Positions 48,185-56,514 of a stretch of DNA of 64,000 nucleotides are shown piece by piece (the stretch's first letter is position 1; each line of letters starts with the position of its first letter). This DNA comes from Chryseobacterium sp. FH1. Its GTDB lineage: Bacteria > Bacteroidota > Bacteroidia > Flavobacteriales > Weeksellaceae. The notes under the pieces are model-generated. The model did no database searches. It worked only from the letters and a program-made list of their open reading frames with translations, and had not been told where the DNA came from. The translations under genes and the position numbers were made by a program. The stretch lies in assembly GCF_000735135.1 (NCBI RefSeq), contig NZ_JPLZ01000006.1:248001-312000 (forward strand), written 5' to 3'.

Positions 48185-49365
48185 TAGGTAACGGTTTCAA
48201 GTCCTTCCATTTCTTCACCTTCGACCAGATGCGTGTAAATCAAAGTATTGCTGATATTTGAGTGGCCAAGTAGTTTTTTGAGACCAATAACATCTTTTGT
48301 ATTTCTGTAGTAAGTTGTCGCGAAAGTATGCCGGCCAACATGCATGGTTAGCTTTTTACTTATTTTGCAACGCTCTGCAATTATTTTTAGATGCGCATTT
48401 ATTTTCTGCTCCACTATTTTCACTTTGAAAAGATCTGGATTGTGAAGCAAAAGTTTTTTTCCATCTTCATTCAATCTCATTGATTGGAAATTACCCGTTT
48501 TTTGATGGTTGAATTGAAAAACGCCGTGCAAAATTTCCTCTCTTTTTCTTTGTTGAATATCGGAAATTCTTAATCCTGTGTAGCAACTGAAGAGAAAGTA
48601 ACCGAGTGGAAGTTTATGAGATTCCTGGATGAATTCATTATAATAATAGTTGATCAGTTTTTTTACTTCATCCGGCATCAGATAAACTCTTCCTTGCTTT
48701 GCAAATCTGATCTTCAAATCTTCCATTTCAATTCCGATTCTAATGCCTTTTTTAACTGCCAGGTTTAGAAATTTCTTCATACATTTTACATCAGAAAAAT
48801 AAGTCACTTCGCTATTCTTATTGTATTTTTTTCGATATCCCAAAAAGAAATTTTCATCAATTTTATGAAACGGAATTTCTGACTTGTACTCAGATAATTT
48901 TTTCAGAACAGAATTATGGTTTTTCAAAGTCTGCTTCGAATAGCTTTGGAGACTTAGATGATGGCGATAAAAGGAAATGAAATCGAAATCCGGAGAACTA
49001 GTTTGGAATTCTTCAATCATTGTTTCAGCGTCTAAAAATTGCTCTCTTAGAATGAACGTAGTTTTAATTTGAACCAGCTTTGCTTCTATATTTTCCAAGA
49101 CCAAGTTGTATGCATTTGATATTTCTTGGATATGCTTATCTGAAGATTTTTTTAGTCGTTGTTTTTTCGGGTCCCAAAGTGATGGATTTATTTTTATTTC
49201 AATCGGATATCTGATTCTTTTTTTTGAATCACGAACGTCCAGATAAATTAAGCATTTTCCTTCCTTGTCTTGATAAGTTCTAAGGCTAAATCTGTATGAT
49301 GTTGTCACAAAAATTTTTTTTGTGTCAAACCTTGTGTCAAAAATTGAGTTTCTCTGTAAAAGCAT
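48181..49365 (-). CDS. Phage tyrosine integrase
   Basis: 394 aa from the ATG at 49365 (MLLQRNSIFDTRFDTKK); a TTG at 49398 would add 11 residues but lies in an inverted repeat. N-terminal arm-binding part, SAM-like core-binding domain (about 105-200), and catalytic domain with Arg in CYTGLRISD near 263, HVGRHTF near 340 and Tyr in LIYTHL near 377. It catalyses recombination between attP and the tRNA-Leu attB. It lies 122 nt from the core, convergent with the tail genes. Confidence 0.9.
   Translation of the reverse strand: MLLQRNSIFDTRFDTKKIFVTTSYRFSLRTYQDKEGKCLIYLDVRDSKKRIRYPIEIKINPSLWDPKKQRLKKSSDKHIQEISNAYNLVLENIEAKLVQIKTTFILREQFLDAETMIEEFQTSSPDFDFISFYRHHLSLQSYSKQTLKNHNSVLKKLSEYKSEIPFHKIDENFFLGYRKKYNKNSEVTYFSDVKCMKKFLNLAVKKGIRIGIEMEDLKIRFAKQGRVYLMPDEVKKLINYYYNEFIQESHKLPLGYFLFSCYTGLRISDIQQRKREEILHGVFQFNHQKTGNFQSMRLNEDGKKLLLHNPDLFKVKIVEQKINAHLKIIAERCKISKKLTMHVGRHTFATTYYRNTKDVIGLKKLLGHSNISNTLIYTHLVEGEEMEGLETVTY
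49320..49340. promoter_or_regulatory. Two candidate integrase arm-type sites (right)
   Basis: TTGTGTCAA at 49320-49328 and at 49332-49340, the same 9-mer as at 2992-3000, about 150 bp inside the right core. They lie in the N-terminal coding part of the integrase. Confidence 0.35.
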
Positions 49366-49399
49366 TGTTGTTGATATTTGTATAAATATTGACAACAAT
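49364..49399. promoter_or_regulatory. Inverted repeat over the integrase start
   Basis: ATTGTTGTTGATATTT (49364-49379) and AAATATTGACAACAAT (49384-49399) are inverted repeats with two mismatches. They cover the integrase start codon and leader, a likely site for autoregulation or excisionase binding. A second inverted pair, GGGAAAAACA (49432-49441) and TGTTTTTCCC (49471-49480), lies between it and the core. Confidence 0.5.
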
Positions 49400-49486
49400 T
49401 GGCTGTATATCGCCTATGGGAAAAGAAAAAAGGGAAAAACATACTTTCCACTGAATTCAGTCTATTGTAATGTTTTTCCCTTGAGA

Positions 49487-49501
49487 GTACCCAGTGCCGG
49501 A
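49487..49501. other. attR core of the prophage
   Basis: GTACCCAGTGCCGGA, identical to 2918-2932. It is the 3' end of the intact tRNA-Leu gene. Confidence 0.88.
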
Positions 49502-49569
49502 ATCGAACCGGCACATCTTTCGATACTAGAGTTTGAGTCTAGCGCGTCTACCAATTCCGCCAACTGGGC
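49488..49569 (-). tRNA. tRNA-Leu (anticodon CAA)
   Basis: The minus strand begins GCCCAGTTGGCGGAATTGG, with the long Leu D loop region (TAGACGCGCTAG), anticodon stem CTAGA/TCTAG with loop CTCAAAC (anticodon CAA), a variable arm and T arm GCCGGTTCGATTCCGGC. The acceptor 3' strand is ACTGGGT then A73; CCA is not encoded. Type II structure is complete. Its 3' end is the attachment site, restored by the phage. Confidence 0.95.
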
Positions 49570-49686
49570 TGATGTTTGTTTTAAATTGGTGTGCAAATAT
49601 AGAAATATTTTTCAGTCGATAAAAATGATTTTCAAATTAATTGCTATTTATTTTTTAACGAACTGTAAATCAAATTATATTTTTTT

Positions 49687-50454
49687 CTAAAATTCAATTT
49701 CCAACCCGTCATAAGCGAGATGAACGTTATCCGGAAGCTCATTTTCCACTTCATCGTGGAAGCCCAAGTGATGACTGATGTGGATCAAGTAGGTTTTTTT
49801 CGGTTTAAGTTCCTCAACCAGATCCAAAACTTCTGGTAAAATAAAATGCGAATGATGAGGTTCTGTTTTTCTGAGGCAATTGATGATAAAGAAATCCAGG
49901 TTTTTCAACTTCTCTTTTTCCTTGTCATTGATTTTGTTGGCATCGGTGACATAGGCCAGATTCTTAAATTTAAACCCAAGAATATTAATTTCGGAATGAA
50001 TGATGTCAATCGGCTGAACTGCCACTTCATCAAATAATTTGAAATCAGCCTCAATTTCAAATAAATCAAAACTTGGCGCGCCTGGATATTTTTGATCTGA
50101 GAAAGCATAAGGAAAACGTTCTTTGATTTCTATCCCAACCCGAGAATTGCAATAGATCGGCATCGAAGCTTTATTTTTAAAAATCAAAGGTCGCAAATCA
50201 TCCAACCCAATAATATGGTCATTATGCTCGTGTGTGATCAGAACAGCATCTATCTGCTCCTCGCCATTGGTCAACATTTGTTGGCGAAAATCGGGTCCAC
50301 AGTCAATTAATATTTTCTTTCCAGAGTCAGAAGTTACCAATGCGGAGGTACGCAATCGCTTGTCTTTGATGTTGTTGGAGAGACAAACCGGATGATGGCT
50401 GCCGATGACTGGAATGCCTTGTGAAGTTCCGGTTCCTAAAAATTTTAAAAGCAT
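49687..50454 (-). CDS. MBL-fold metallo-hydrolase (PhnP/RNase Z-like)
   Basis: 255 aa. N-terminal LGTGTSQGIP, then THEHNDHIIGLDDLRP carrying the HxHxDH metal site, DCGPDF before it, and later HSEINILGF and ISHHLGFHDE with further His ligands. Similar to the PhnP-type phosphodiesterase group of MBL proteins. No signal peptide, so cytoplasmic. The adjoining GTG-start gene is divergent, 51 bp away. Substrate unknown. Confidence 0.85.
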   Translation of the reverse strand: MLLKFLGTGTSQGIPVIGSHHPVCLSNNIKDKRLRTSALVTSDSGKKILIDCGPDFRQQMLTNGEEQIDAVLITHEHNDHIIGLDDLRPLIFKNKASMPIYCNSRVGIEIKERFPYAFSDQKYPGAPSFDLFEIEADFKLFDEVAVQPIDIIHSEINILGFKFKNLAYVTDANKINDKEKEKLKNLDFFIINCLRKTEPHHSHFILPEVLDLVEELKPKKTYLIHISHHLGFHDEVENELPDNVHLAYDGLEIEF

Positions 50455-50505
50455 TTTTATTTTTGCTGTTATTTTGGTAAATTTACAAAATAAATCTAAT
50501 TCTTC

Positions 50506-51933
50506 GTGATAAAGCCAAAACTTACCCCTAAGCAGAAAGCATTAGCCATCAATTTAGATTCATCCATCTACGGTACTTTTGCGGAGATAGGAGCGGGTCA
50601 AGAAACTGTGAGACATTTTTTCCGAGCTGGTGGTGCTTCTCAAACGATTGCAAAAGCAATGTCTGCTTATGATAAGGACTTTAGTGATGCCATCTACGGC
50701 ACAGAAAACAAAAACAGGTACGTAACGCAAAACCGTCTCCGTAAAATGTTGCGCTACGAAATGGCGCTCATAGAAGAGAGGATCCCGAGAGAGAAAAATC
50801 CGGGGAAAAAGTTCTTTTCCTACGCCAATACCGTTACTACAATTAATTTTGATAAAACTTCCAAAGGCCATGGCTGGGTCGGCATCAGATACCAGAATGC
50901 TGAGCAGGAAGAATACAATGAGATCGTGATCCACGTCAAATTCAAGGAGATCAATCCGACTTTGCAACAGGAAACTTTGGGAAGTCTGGGGGTAAACTTG
51001 ATTTACGGCGCTTATTTTTATATTGATAATCCAAGAGTTCTAGTAGAATCTTTGTATGATGACCTATCGTTGGATCGTTTGGAAATTGATATGATCGACT
51101 TCAGCGGACCCGCTTTCCAATATGTGGACAACCGTTTGATGAGTCTTCAATTGGTAAAATTGGGAATGACGGACGCAGTGATCTTCAACTCTCAAGGAAA
51201 CAATATGTTGCCGGCAGATATTCTCTACAAGAAAAATATTTTCGCGGTGAGAGGAAGTTTCCGTCCCGTGACGCGTGTGAACATTGATATGTTTGAGCAC
51301 GGTTTGCAAATGTTCAGTCAGGATAATGCCTGCGACCGCGAGAATACGCAGATTCTTTTCGAAATTACGATTTCAAATCTCCGGGCTTCCGGTGATATTG
51401 ACGAGCGGGATTTCCTTGACAGAGTCGATATTTTGGGGACTTTAGGTTACACGGTGATGATTTCCAATTTCTCCGAATATTACAGAATGGTGGATTATTT
51501 CTCATCGTTTACCAATCAACATATTGGCGTTGCAATGGGCGTTAACAACCTTTTGGACGTTTTCGATGAGGAATATTACAAGAATCTCCCAGGCGGAATT
51601 TTGGAAGCCTTTGGCAAGTTCTTCAAAAAGGATATGCGCGTTTATCTGTATCCTTACAAAGATCCAGAAAATGGCGAATTGCTGACTTCTGAAAACCTGA
51701 AGGTTCACGACAATTTGAAAGAATTATACAAATATTTCAAGCTCAACAAGAGAATTGTGGACATCGACGACTACAATCCGAAATTCTTGGAAATCTACTC
51801 TAGAGAGATTTTGAAGAAGATCATCTCCCAAGATCTGGGCTGGGAAGAGGAATTACCAAAAGGCGTGGCAGAAATGATAAAAGAACGAGGAATGTTCGGA
51901 TATAAAGAATTAACTTTCGACGGATTAAAATAA
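50506..51933 (+). CDS. Conserved Bacteroidota cytoplasmic protein (475 aa)
   Basis: GTG start, giving MIKPKLTPKQKALAINLDSS. Characteristic segments are GTFAEIGAGQETVRHFFRAG, SAYDKDFSDAIYGT, GWVGIRYQN and FKEINPTLQQETLG. This family is highly conserved in Bacteroidota and is variously annotated (nicotinate-nucleotide adenylyltransferase, TonB-related) without support I can see: no signal peptide, no barrel pattern and no nucleotidyltransferase HxGH motif. Real function unknown. It overlaps no gene and is followed 4 nt later by the GAF protein. Confidence 0.75.
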   Translation: MIKPKLTPKQKALAINLDSSIYGTFAEIGAGQETVRHFFRAGGASQTIAKAMSAYDKDFSDAIYGTENKNRYVTQNRLRKMLRYEMALIEERIPREKNPGKKFFSYANTVTTINFDKTSKGHGWVGIRYQNAEQEEYNEIVIHVKFKEINPTLQQETLGSLGVNLIYGAYFYIDNPRVLVESLYDDLSLDRLEIDMIDFSGPAFQYVDNRLMSLQLVKLGMTDAVIFNSQGNNMLPADILYKKNIFAVRGSFRPVTRVNIDMFEHGLQMFSQDNACDRENTQILFEITISNLRASGDIDERDFLDRVDILGTLGYTVMISNFSEYYRMVDYFSSFTNQHIGVAMGVNNLLDVFDEEYYKNLPGGILEAFGKFFKKDMRVYLYPYKDPENGELLTSENLKVHDNLKELYKYFKLNKRIVDIDDYNPKFLEIYSREILKKIISQDLGWEEELPKGVAEMIKERGMFGYKELTFDGLK

Positions 51934-51937
51934 AACA

Positions 51938-52384
51938 ATGGTAGAGCTAAAAAAACGACTTTCAATTATCTTGGAAAGTCCACAAGATACAAATGTCAAA
52001 CTTCTGAAGATCTGCCAAGTTTTGGATAGAGAAATCCCATATTACAACTGGACAGGCTTTTATTTCAAAAACGGCGACAAGGATGAATTGGCTTTGGGAC
52101 CTTACGTTGGTGCGGTTACAGATCACATTATCATTCCATTTGGAAAGGGAATTTGCGGTCAGGTAGCGGTTTCCGGTGAGACTTTCGTGGTGCCAGATGT
52201 TAAGGCTCAGGATAATTATTTGTCTTGTTCAATTGACACAAAAGCAGAGATTGTGGTTCCAATTTTCAAAGACGGCGAAAACATCGGTCAAATCGATATC
52301 GACAGTCATTCCATCGACCCTTTCACAAAAGATGACGAGGAAATGCTGAAGTGGCTTTGCGATGAGGTTGCGAAGATTTTGTAG
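51938..52384 (+). CDS. GAF-domain protein, free-methionine-(R)-sulfoxide-reductase-like
   Basis: 148 aa, a single GAF domain. The pattern WTGFYF, GKGICGQVA, then NYLSCSID and IVVPIFKDGENIGQIDID is that of fRMsr-type reductases, which reduce free methionine sulfoxide. Cys in GKGICG and NYLSCS match two of the three conserved Cys; the first one (before the IPFGKG strand) is missing. So activity is possible but not certain. Starts 4 nt after the previous gene and is probably in its operon; ends with a terminator. Confidence 0.75.
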   Translation: MVELKKRLSIILESPQDTNVKLLKICQVLDREIPYYNWTGFYFKNGDKDELALGPYVGAVTDHIIIPFGKGICGQVAVSGETFVVPDVKAQDNYLSCSIDTKAEIVVPIFKDGENIGQIDIDSHSIDPFTKDDEEMLKWLCDEVAKIL

Positions 52385-52410
52385 AATATTAAAATCAGAA
52401 TTACAGATAT

Positions 52411-52442
52411 AAAGTCGTAAATTTATTTTGCGACTTTTTTTA
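52411..52442 (+). terminator. Terminator after GAF gene
   Basis: AAAGTCG (52411-52417) and CGACTTT (52431-52437) stem followed by TTTTT; also lies at the end of the convergent minus-strand gene. Confidence 0.7.
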
Positions 52443-52455
52443 CAATTTAATTTTG

Positions 52456-53181
52456 CTAATTAATTTCCTCCAACAGCTTTCGATAATATTCCCCACACTT
52501 AGCCAAGTGAGATCCATACCACGAAAAAGCCTCGCCATCCACAATCATAATTTTCTGATCAACACAAACATCCTGAATTTCCGCAATATGTTTTTCTTTA
52601 AAAGGAAAAGGCTCTGACGAAAGGAAAATAAAATCCGCTTCTTTCAAATCCTTCAATCGAACTTCGGGATAACGTTTTTGGTCTTTAAACAAATTTTCAA
52701 ATCCCAATTCTTCCAAGATCCTCGATATAAAAGTGTCGCCACCAACCGTCATATAAGGATCTTTCCAAATCAAATAAGCGACTTTCAATTTGTTTTCAGG
52801 CTTCGGAATATCAAAAGATTCGTAAGTTTTCAGATTGTAAAATTGCGCTTTTTCTTCCTTCCCAAATAAATGTCCAAGTTGTTTGATCAAATAATAATTG
52901 TCTTCCAAAGTCTCCACATTCGTTACCAAAACTTTGAAGTCTTTCATCAATTCTTCAACCTGTTCTTTCACATTTTCTTCCTTGTTGGCAATGATAAGGT
53001 CGGGTTTTAAAGCTTTGATTTTATCAATATTAAGGTTCTTCGTTCCGCCAATGATCTCAACATCTGTGACTTGCTCTTTCGGATGAATGCAGAATTTTGT
53101 CCTTCCAATTATTTCATTAGAAGTCAAACCCAAATCAAACAAGGTTTCCGTAATCGATGGAACTAGTGAAACTACTTTCAT
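52456..53181 (-). CDS. BtuF-like periplasmic-type binding protein without signal peptide
   Basis: 241 aa starting directly at MKVVSLVPSITETLFDLGLT, the family start, with GRTKFCIHP, IGGTKNLNID and LKPDLIIANKEENV, followed by a C-terminal lobe (PYMTVGGDTFISRILEELGF). This is the cobalamin/siderophore (BtuF, helical-backbone) class. Unlike transporter-linked members it has no signal peptide, and no ABC genes are next to it, so a cytoplasmic role is likely. Function not settled. Confidence 0.75.
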   Translation of the reverse strand: MKVVSLVPSITETLFDLGLTSNEIIGRTKFCIHPKEQVTDVEIIGGTKNLNIDKIKALKPDLIIANKEENVKEQVEELMKDFKVLVTNVETLEDNYYLIKQLGHLFGKEEKAQFYNLKTYESFDIPKPENKLKVAYLIWKDPYMTVGGDTFISRILEELGFENLFKDQKRYPEVRLKDLKEADFIFLSSEPFPFKEKHIAEIQDVCVDQKIMIVDGEAFSWYGSHLAKCGEYYRKLLEEIN

Positions 53182-53204
53182 TAATATGAAAATCTAATTT
53201 GTAA

Positions 53205-53280
53205 AACGCTTCGACTCCGCTCAGTGTGACAATATTATTACTTTTAAAGATGTCAGTCTGAGGCTCTCGAAGACATATTA
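53205..53280. repeat. Dispersed flavobacterial intergenic repeat
   Basis: CGCTTCGACTCCGCTCAGTGTGAC and, 45 bp on, CAGTCTGAGGCTCTCGAAGAC: the two blocks are partly complementary (CTTCGA...TCGAAG), a short imperfect stem. A related block (TCAGGCTGAGGCGAAG ... GAGCTTGACGAAGGG) lies at 58187-58230. Such elements are scattered between genes in this group. Confidence 0.6.
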
Positions 53281-53284
53281 ACAA

Positions 53285-53322
53285 AAAACTCTCTCAAAAA
53301 TAAACATTTCTGAGAGAGTTTT
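53285..53322 (-). terminator. Terminator after DUF5606 gene
   Basis: AAAACTCTCTCA (53285-53296) and TGAGAGAGTTTT (53311-53322), 14-nt loop; the minus strand continues TTTTTTGTTAA. Ends the ruvX-def-DUF5606 operon. Confidence 0.8.
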
Positions 53323-53377
53323 ATAAATTTAAAACTAATCAATTTTCTCCCTTTAGAGTAGGGGAAAGAAAATTTAA

Positions 53378-53947
53378 CTAATCTTCTTTTTTAGTGGTTT
53401 TCTTAGCAACTGGTTTTTTAGCTGGCTTTTCTTCAGTAGCTTCTGCTTTTTCAGTTTTCTTAGCAGGCACTTTTTTAGCCACTGGTTTTTTCTCAGTTGC
53501 TTCTTCAGTTCCTTTTGCCTCTTCTGCTTTTTCTTCAGCTGGAGCTTCCGGTTTTACAAAACTTTCTGGTGTGATGTAACCTGCTTTGTGCAAAAGGTTG
53601 TACCATTGCGCCAATTTCTTGATGTCAGATTCGTAAACTCTTTCCAAATCGTAGTTTGGAAGAGATGCAGACATAAATTCTCTTAGCTCGTCGCCAGAAG
53701 ATTTGTGGCTGATGGTCGCTTTATAATCGTAGTTTTTTGCAACATTTTCAAAAACTTCGAACAAAGGAACCTCTTTGTCAAATGTAAACATTGCAATATT
53801 ATCCAAAAGGCTCACTTGGCTGGAGTTGGAGATGCTTGTTTTCTTTTTGGTAGAGATATCCTCAACGATAAATCCGTTCTTAAGTTGAGAAACCAATTTG
53901 AAAAGTCCCGGTTTTCCGGAGATTGAAATAATTTTTTCTAACTGCAT
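53378..53947 (-). CDS. DUF5606 family protein
   Basis: 189 aa. N-terminal MQLEKIISISGKPGLFKLVS and FIVEDISTKKKTSI are typical of DUF5606; YNLLHKAGYITPESF ends the conserved core. The C-terminal 55 residues are a low-complexity Ala/Lys/Glu tail (PVAKKVPAKKTEKAEATEEK). Conserved in Flavobacteriia next to def and ruvX. Function unknown. Confidence 0.85.
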   Translation of the reverse strand: MQLEKIISISGKPGLFKLVSQLKNGFIVEDISTKKKTSISNSSQVSLLDNIAMFTFDKEVPLFEVFENVAKNYDYKATISHKSSGDELREFMSASLPNYDLERVYESDIKKLAQWYNLLHKAGYITPESFVKPEAPAEEKAEEAKGTEEATEKKPVAKKVPAKKTEKAEATEEKPAKKPVAKKTTKKED

Positions 53948-54055
53948 TTTAGTATGTTTTCTTTAATCTATTTTAACTTAGTTGATAGTTGTCTGTTAAT
54001 GGTTGATTGATTCGAATTGAGAAAACTTCCATCTTCCCGCATCCAATTTCCATCT

Positions 54056-54628
54056 TTACTTCGGAAACCTCATTTTGTAATTCACGCTCACGTCGCCGTT
54101 TGCAATTTTTTGAAGTTTTCCTTTTACGATTTTTTTCTTCAAAGCGCTCAAGTGATCTGTAAAAAGAATTCCTTCGATATGGTCGTACTCGTGCTGGATT
54201 ACTCTCGCTCTGATGTCCTGAAAAGTATCGGTATGTTTAACGAAATTTTCGTCGTAATATTCTATTTTGATGGTCGATTTGCGCTTCACGTCCTCACGAA
54301 CTTCCGGAATGCTGAGACAACCTTCGTTGAATTTCCATTCCTCGCCAGACTCTTCCAAGATTTTTGCATTGATGAACACTTTTTTGAAGTCTTTCAATTC
54401 GTCCGCAATATCTTCATAATCCTCGTCATCCGCAAGAGGCGAAACATCGATGATGAAAAGACGGATGTCCAAACCGATCTGAGGCGCCGCCAAACCAATT
54501 CCGTTGGCACCGTTCATCGTATCGAACATATTTTCGATAAGTGTTTTCAGCTCAGGATAATCTTTGTTGATTTCCTGTGCTTTTTTTCTCAAAACAGAGT
54601 CGCCAAAGGCTCTAATTGGTAAAATCAT
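54056..54628 (-). CDS. def: Peptide deformylase
   Basis: 190 aa with the three deformylase motifs: GIGLAAPQIG near 43, EGCLSIPEVR near 100 and QHEYDHIEG near 147. The Cys and two His bind iron or zinc, Glu is catalytic. It removes the formyl group from nascent proteins. It overlaps ruvX by 4 nt and is in its operon. Confidence 0.97.
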   Translation of the reverse strand: MILPIRAFGDSVLRKKAQEINKDYPELKTLIENMFDTMNGANGIGLAAPQIGLDIRLFIIDVSPLADDEDYEDIADELKDFKKVFINAKILEESGEEWKFNEGCLSIPEVREDVKRKSTIKIEYYDENFVKHTDTFQDIRARVIQHEYDHIEGILFTDHLSALKKKIVKGKLQKIANGDVSVNYKMRFPK

Positions 54629-55038
54629 CTTTTTTGTTCTAAAAAATTCTGCAATATGATTGTTGCACTTACTTTGTCGATCAATCCTTTTTCCTGTCTT
54701 TGTTTCTTGTTTTTTCCGCTTTGGCTAATGAAAAACGAAGCCATTTTGGAAGTGAAACGCTCATCGAGACGATTGATCTTTTTATCCGGAAATTCCTTTT
54801 CGAAGCCTGAAATGAATTTCTGGATCTCAGTTTCGATATCGGACATATTGCCTTTCAAATCTATGGGAAGTCCTATCACGATTTCATCTACTTGGTTCTC
54901 GGAAAAATATTTTTTCAGAAAATCCATCAGCTTTGGTGTTTCCACCGTCGTCAGTCCGCTTGCAATGATTTGCATATCGTCTGTCACTGCTATTCCAGTT
55001 CTTGCTTTTCCGTAGTCAATCGACAGGATTTGTCCCAT
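54625..55038 (-). CDS. ruvX: Putative Holliday-junction resolvase / pre-16S rRNA nuclease YqgF
   Basis: 137 aa with the RuvX/YqgF RNase H-like fold: LSIDYGKARTGIAVTD at the start, EIVIGLPIDLKG, DERFTSKMA with the catalytic acids, and DKVSATIILQNFLE at the end. Essential in many bacteria, involved in 16S rRNA maturation. First gene of the ruvX-def-DUF5606 operon. Confidence 0.95.
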   Translation of the reverse strand: MGQILSIDYGKARTGIAVTDDMQIIASGLTTVETPKLMDFLKKYFSENQVDEIVIGLPIDLKGNMSDIETEIQKFISGFEKEFPDKKINRLDERFTSKMASFFISQSGKNKKQRQEKGLIDKVSATIILQNFLEQKR

Positions 55039-55210
55039 AAGTTGGCAAATTTACAAAAATTTTCAGCTTACGGAAATGAGATTGATACAGATTGTAAAAT
55101 CTTTGGCACAAAATCAGTTGCGCTGTATCTTGAGGCGCTTCGATACTTCTTATTTTTGATGAGATTAAGAAAGATTTTTTTTATATTTAATGATTATAAC
55201 ACTTGGATAG

Positions 55211-56500
55211 ATGAAAAAAATGTTTACTACAGTTTTACTTTTGGCAGGCTTGTTTTCCTTCGCACAAAATGGAAGTTTTGACGAACGGATGGAATACGGC
55301 AACAATCAGTTAGATTCCAAAAACTACAAAGAAGCTGTCACCGTTTTCGAAAAGATTTTGACGGAAGATCCCAAAAATGTAAGAGCGTTGAACAATGCCG
55401 GAAGAGCTTATTTCAATAGTAAAAACTTCGAAAAGGCAAAGGAGAAATTCCGATTGGCCGCGTTGTACGCATCGCCGGATGACAAGGAGGATTTGGCTTT
55501 GTATTATTCCAATCTCTCTGCAAGTTACACTTATCTTAATGATGACGAGAAAGCTTATCAATACGCAATCAAAGCATATCTGATGGACGAAGATTCTGAG
55601 CAAAATCTTTGGAACGCCGCATCCAATGCCCAGAATTTTCAGAAGTGTGAAGAAGCCATTAAGCTAATGGACAAAGCGAAGATTGATAAGAAAAATCATT
55701 TTAATTCGCTGTATGGTCGTTGCTACAAAAATCTTGGCGATTACGAAAAGAGCATCAAAAGTTTTACCACGTTTTTTGATAATTATGTTGCAGAAGACGA
55801 TTTCGTGATGTTTGATATTGATGAAGAAAAATATGTTTATCTAGGTGCTCAAATTGCTTTGATGATTAAAAATCTTAAAAACGACGAAAATGTCCAGTAC
55901 AAGGAAAGCACTCTGAAACTCATCAATGAAATTTCTAAATCAGGAAAACGATATGCAATCTTTGAAAAGTTGTTTGATAATGATTTGGTTTGGGAAGATA
56001 AGGAAAGTGCCAAGCCAATCCTGAAAGAGATTTATAAAAACATCGACAAACCGACTTTGTCTGAGAATATCTATCTTTATTACTATCTTCAAGATTACAA
56101 AAAGACGTTGGAGCTTACGAACAAATTTCTGCAAGGCAATCTGGATTCCGAGGAATTGATGCACGGAAGATTTTATGACTATTTGGCTTCTTATCAACTT
56201 CTTCTGCAAGATTTAAAAAAGAATAACAAGGTGGATGACGCAGAAGTGAATGCTGTTGTCACAAAATACAAAAGTGTATTTTCGGAACATAAAGATTACA
56301 ATCGCCCAGACCTCGAAAACAAAAAAGAACTGCAATTGCCGATTTTGAAAACGTTGACAATCGCAAAAAAGTATTTTGAATCTGCCGAAGAGCAAAAGAA
56401 AGTTGCGCCGATATTAATCAAAATCTTAAATAACACACCTCACACAAAATTCAAAAAAGAATTGAATGAATTCCTGTCAAAAGGCGTTCTGGAAAATTAA
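55211..56500 (+). CDS. Secreted TPR protein
   Basis: 429 aa. Signal peptide 1-19 (MKKMFTTVLLLAGLFSFAQ). TPR motifs start at about residue 30 (NNQLDSKNYKEAVTVFEKIL) and continue with RALNNAGRAYFNSKNFEKAK and further helical pairs. A periplasmic protein-interaction role is likely. Cotranscribed with the following membrane protein (14 nt gap). Confidence 0.8.
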   Translation: MKKMFTTVLLLAGLFSFAQNGSFDERMEYGNNQLDSKNYKEAVTVFEKILTEDPKNVRALNNAGRAYFNSKNFEKAKEKFRLAALYASPDDKEDLALYYSNLSASYTYLNDDEKAYQYAIKAYLMDEDSEQNLWNAASNAQNFQKCEEAIKLMDKAKIDKKNHFNSLYGRCYKNLGDYEKSIKSFTTFFDNYVAEDDFVMFDIDEEKYVYLGAQIALMIKNLKNDENVQYKESTLKLINEISKSGKRYAIFEKLFDNDLVWEDKESAKPILKEIYKNIDKPTLSENIYLYYYLQDYKKTLELTNKFLQGNLDSEELMHGRFYDYLASYQLLLQDLKKNNKVDDAEVNAVVTKYKSVFSEHKDYNRPDLENKKELQLPILKTLTIAKKYFESAEEQKKVAPILIKILNNTPHTKFKKELNEFLSKGVLEN

Positions 56501-56514
56501 AAAACAAATAAATT

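Larger units (their letters stand above)
2918..49501. mobile_element. Complete siphovirus-type prophage integrated in tRNA-Leu(CAA)
   Basis: Bounded by 15-bp direct repeats of the tRNA 3' end, with a tyrosine integrase inside the right end and a repressor inside the left end. It contains all modules expected of a functional temperate phage: regulation, replication, lysis, S49 protease, capsid, portal-like protein, terminase, tape measure, tail tip, fibres. There is no sheath or baseplate-type contractile gene set, so a long non-contractile tail is inferred. Length between the cores is 46,569 bp. Apart from one frameshifted small gene, no essential gene looks broken. Confidence 0.93.

Noticed and set aside
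54017-54622. 201-aa plus-strand ORF
   Set aside because: Exact antisense shadow of peptide deformylase.
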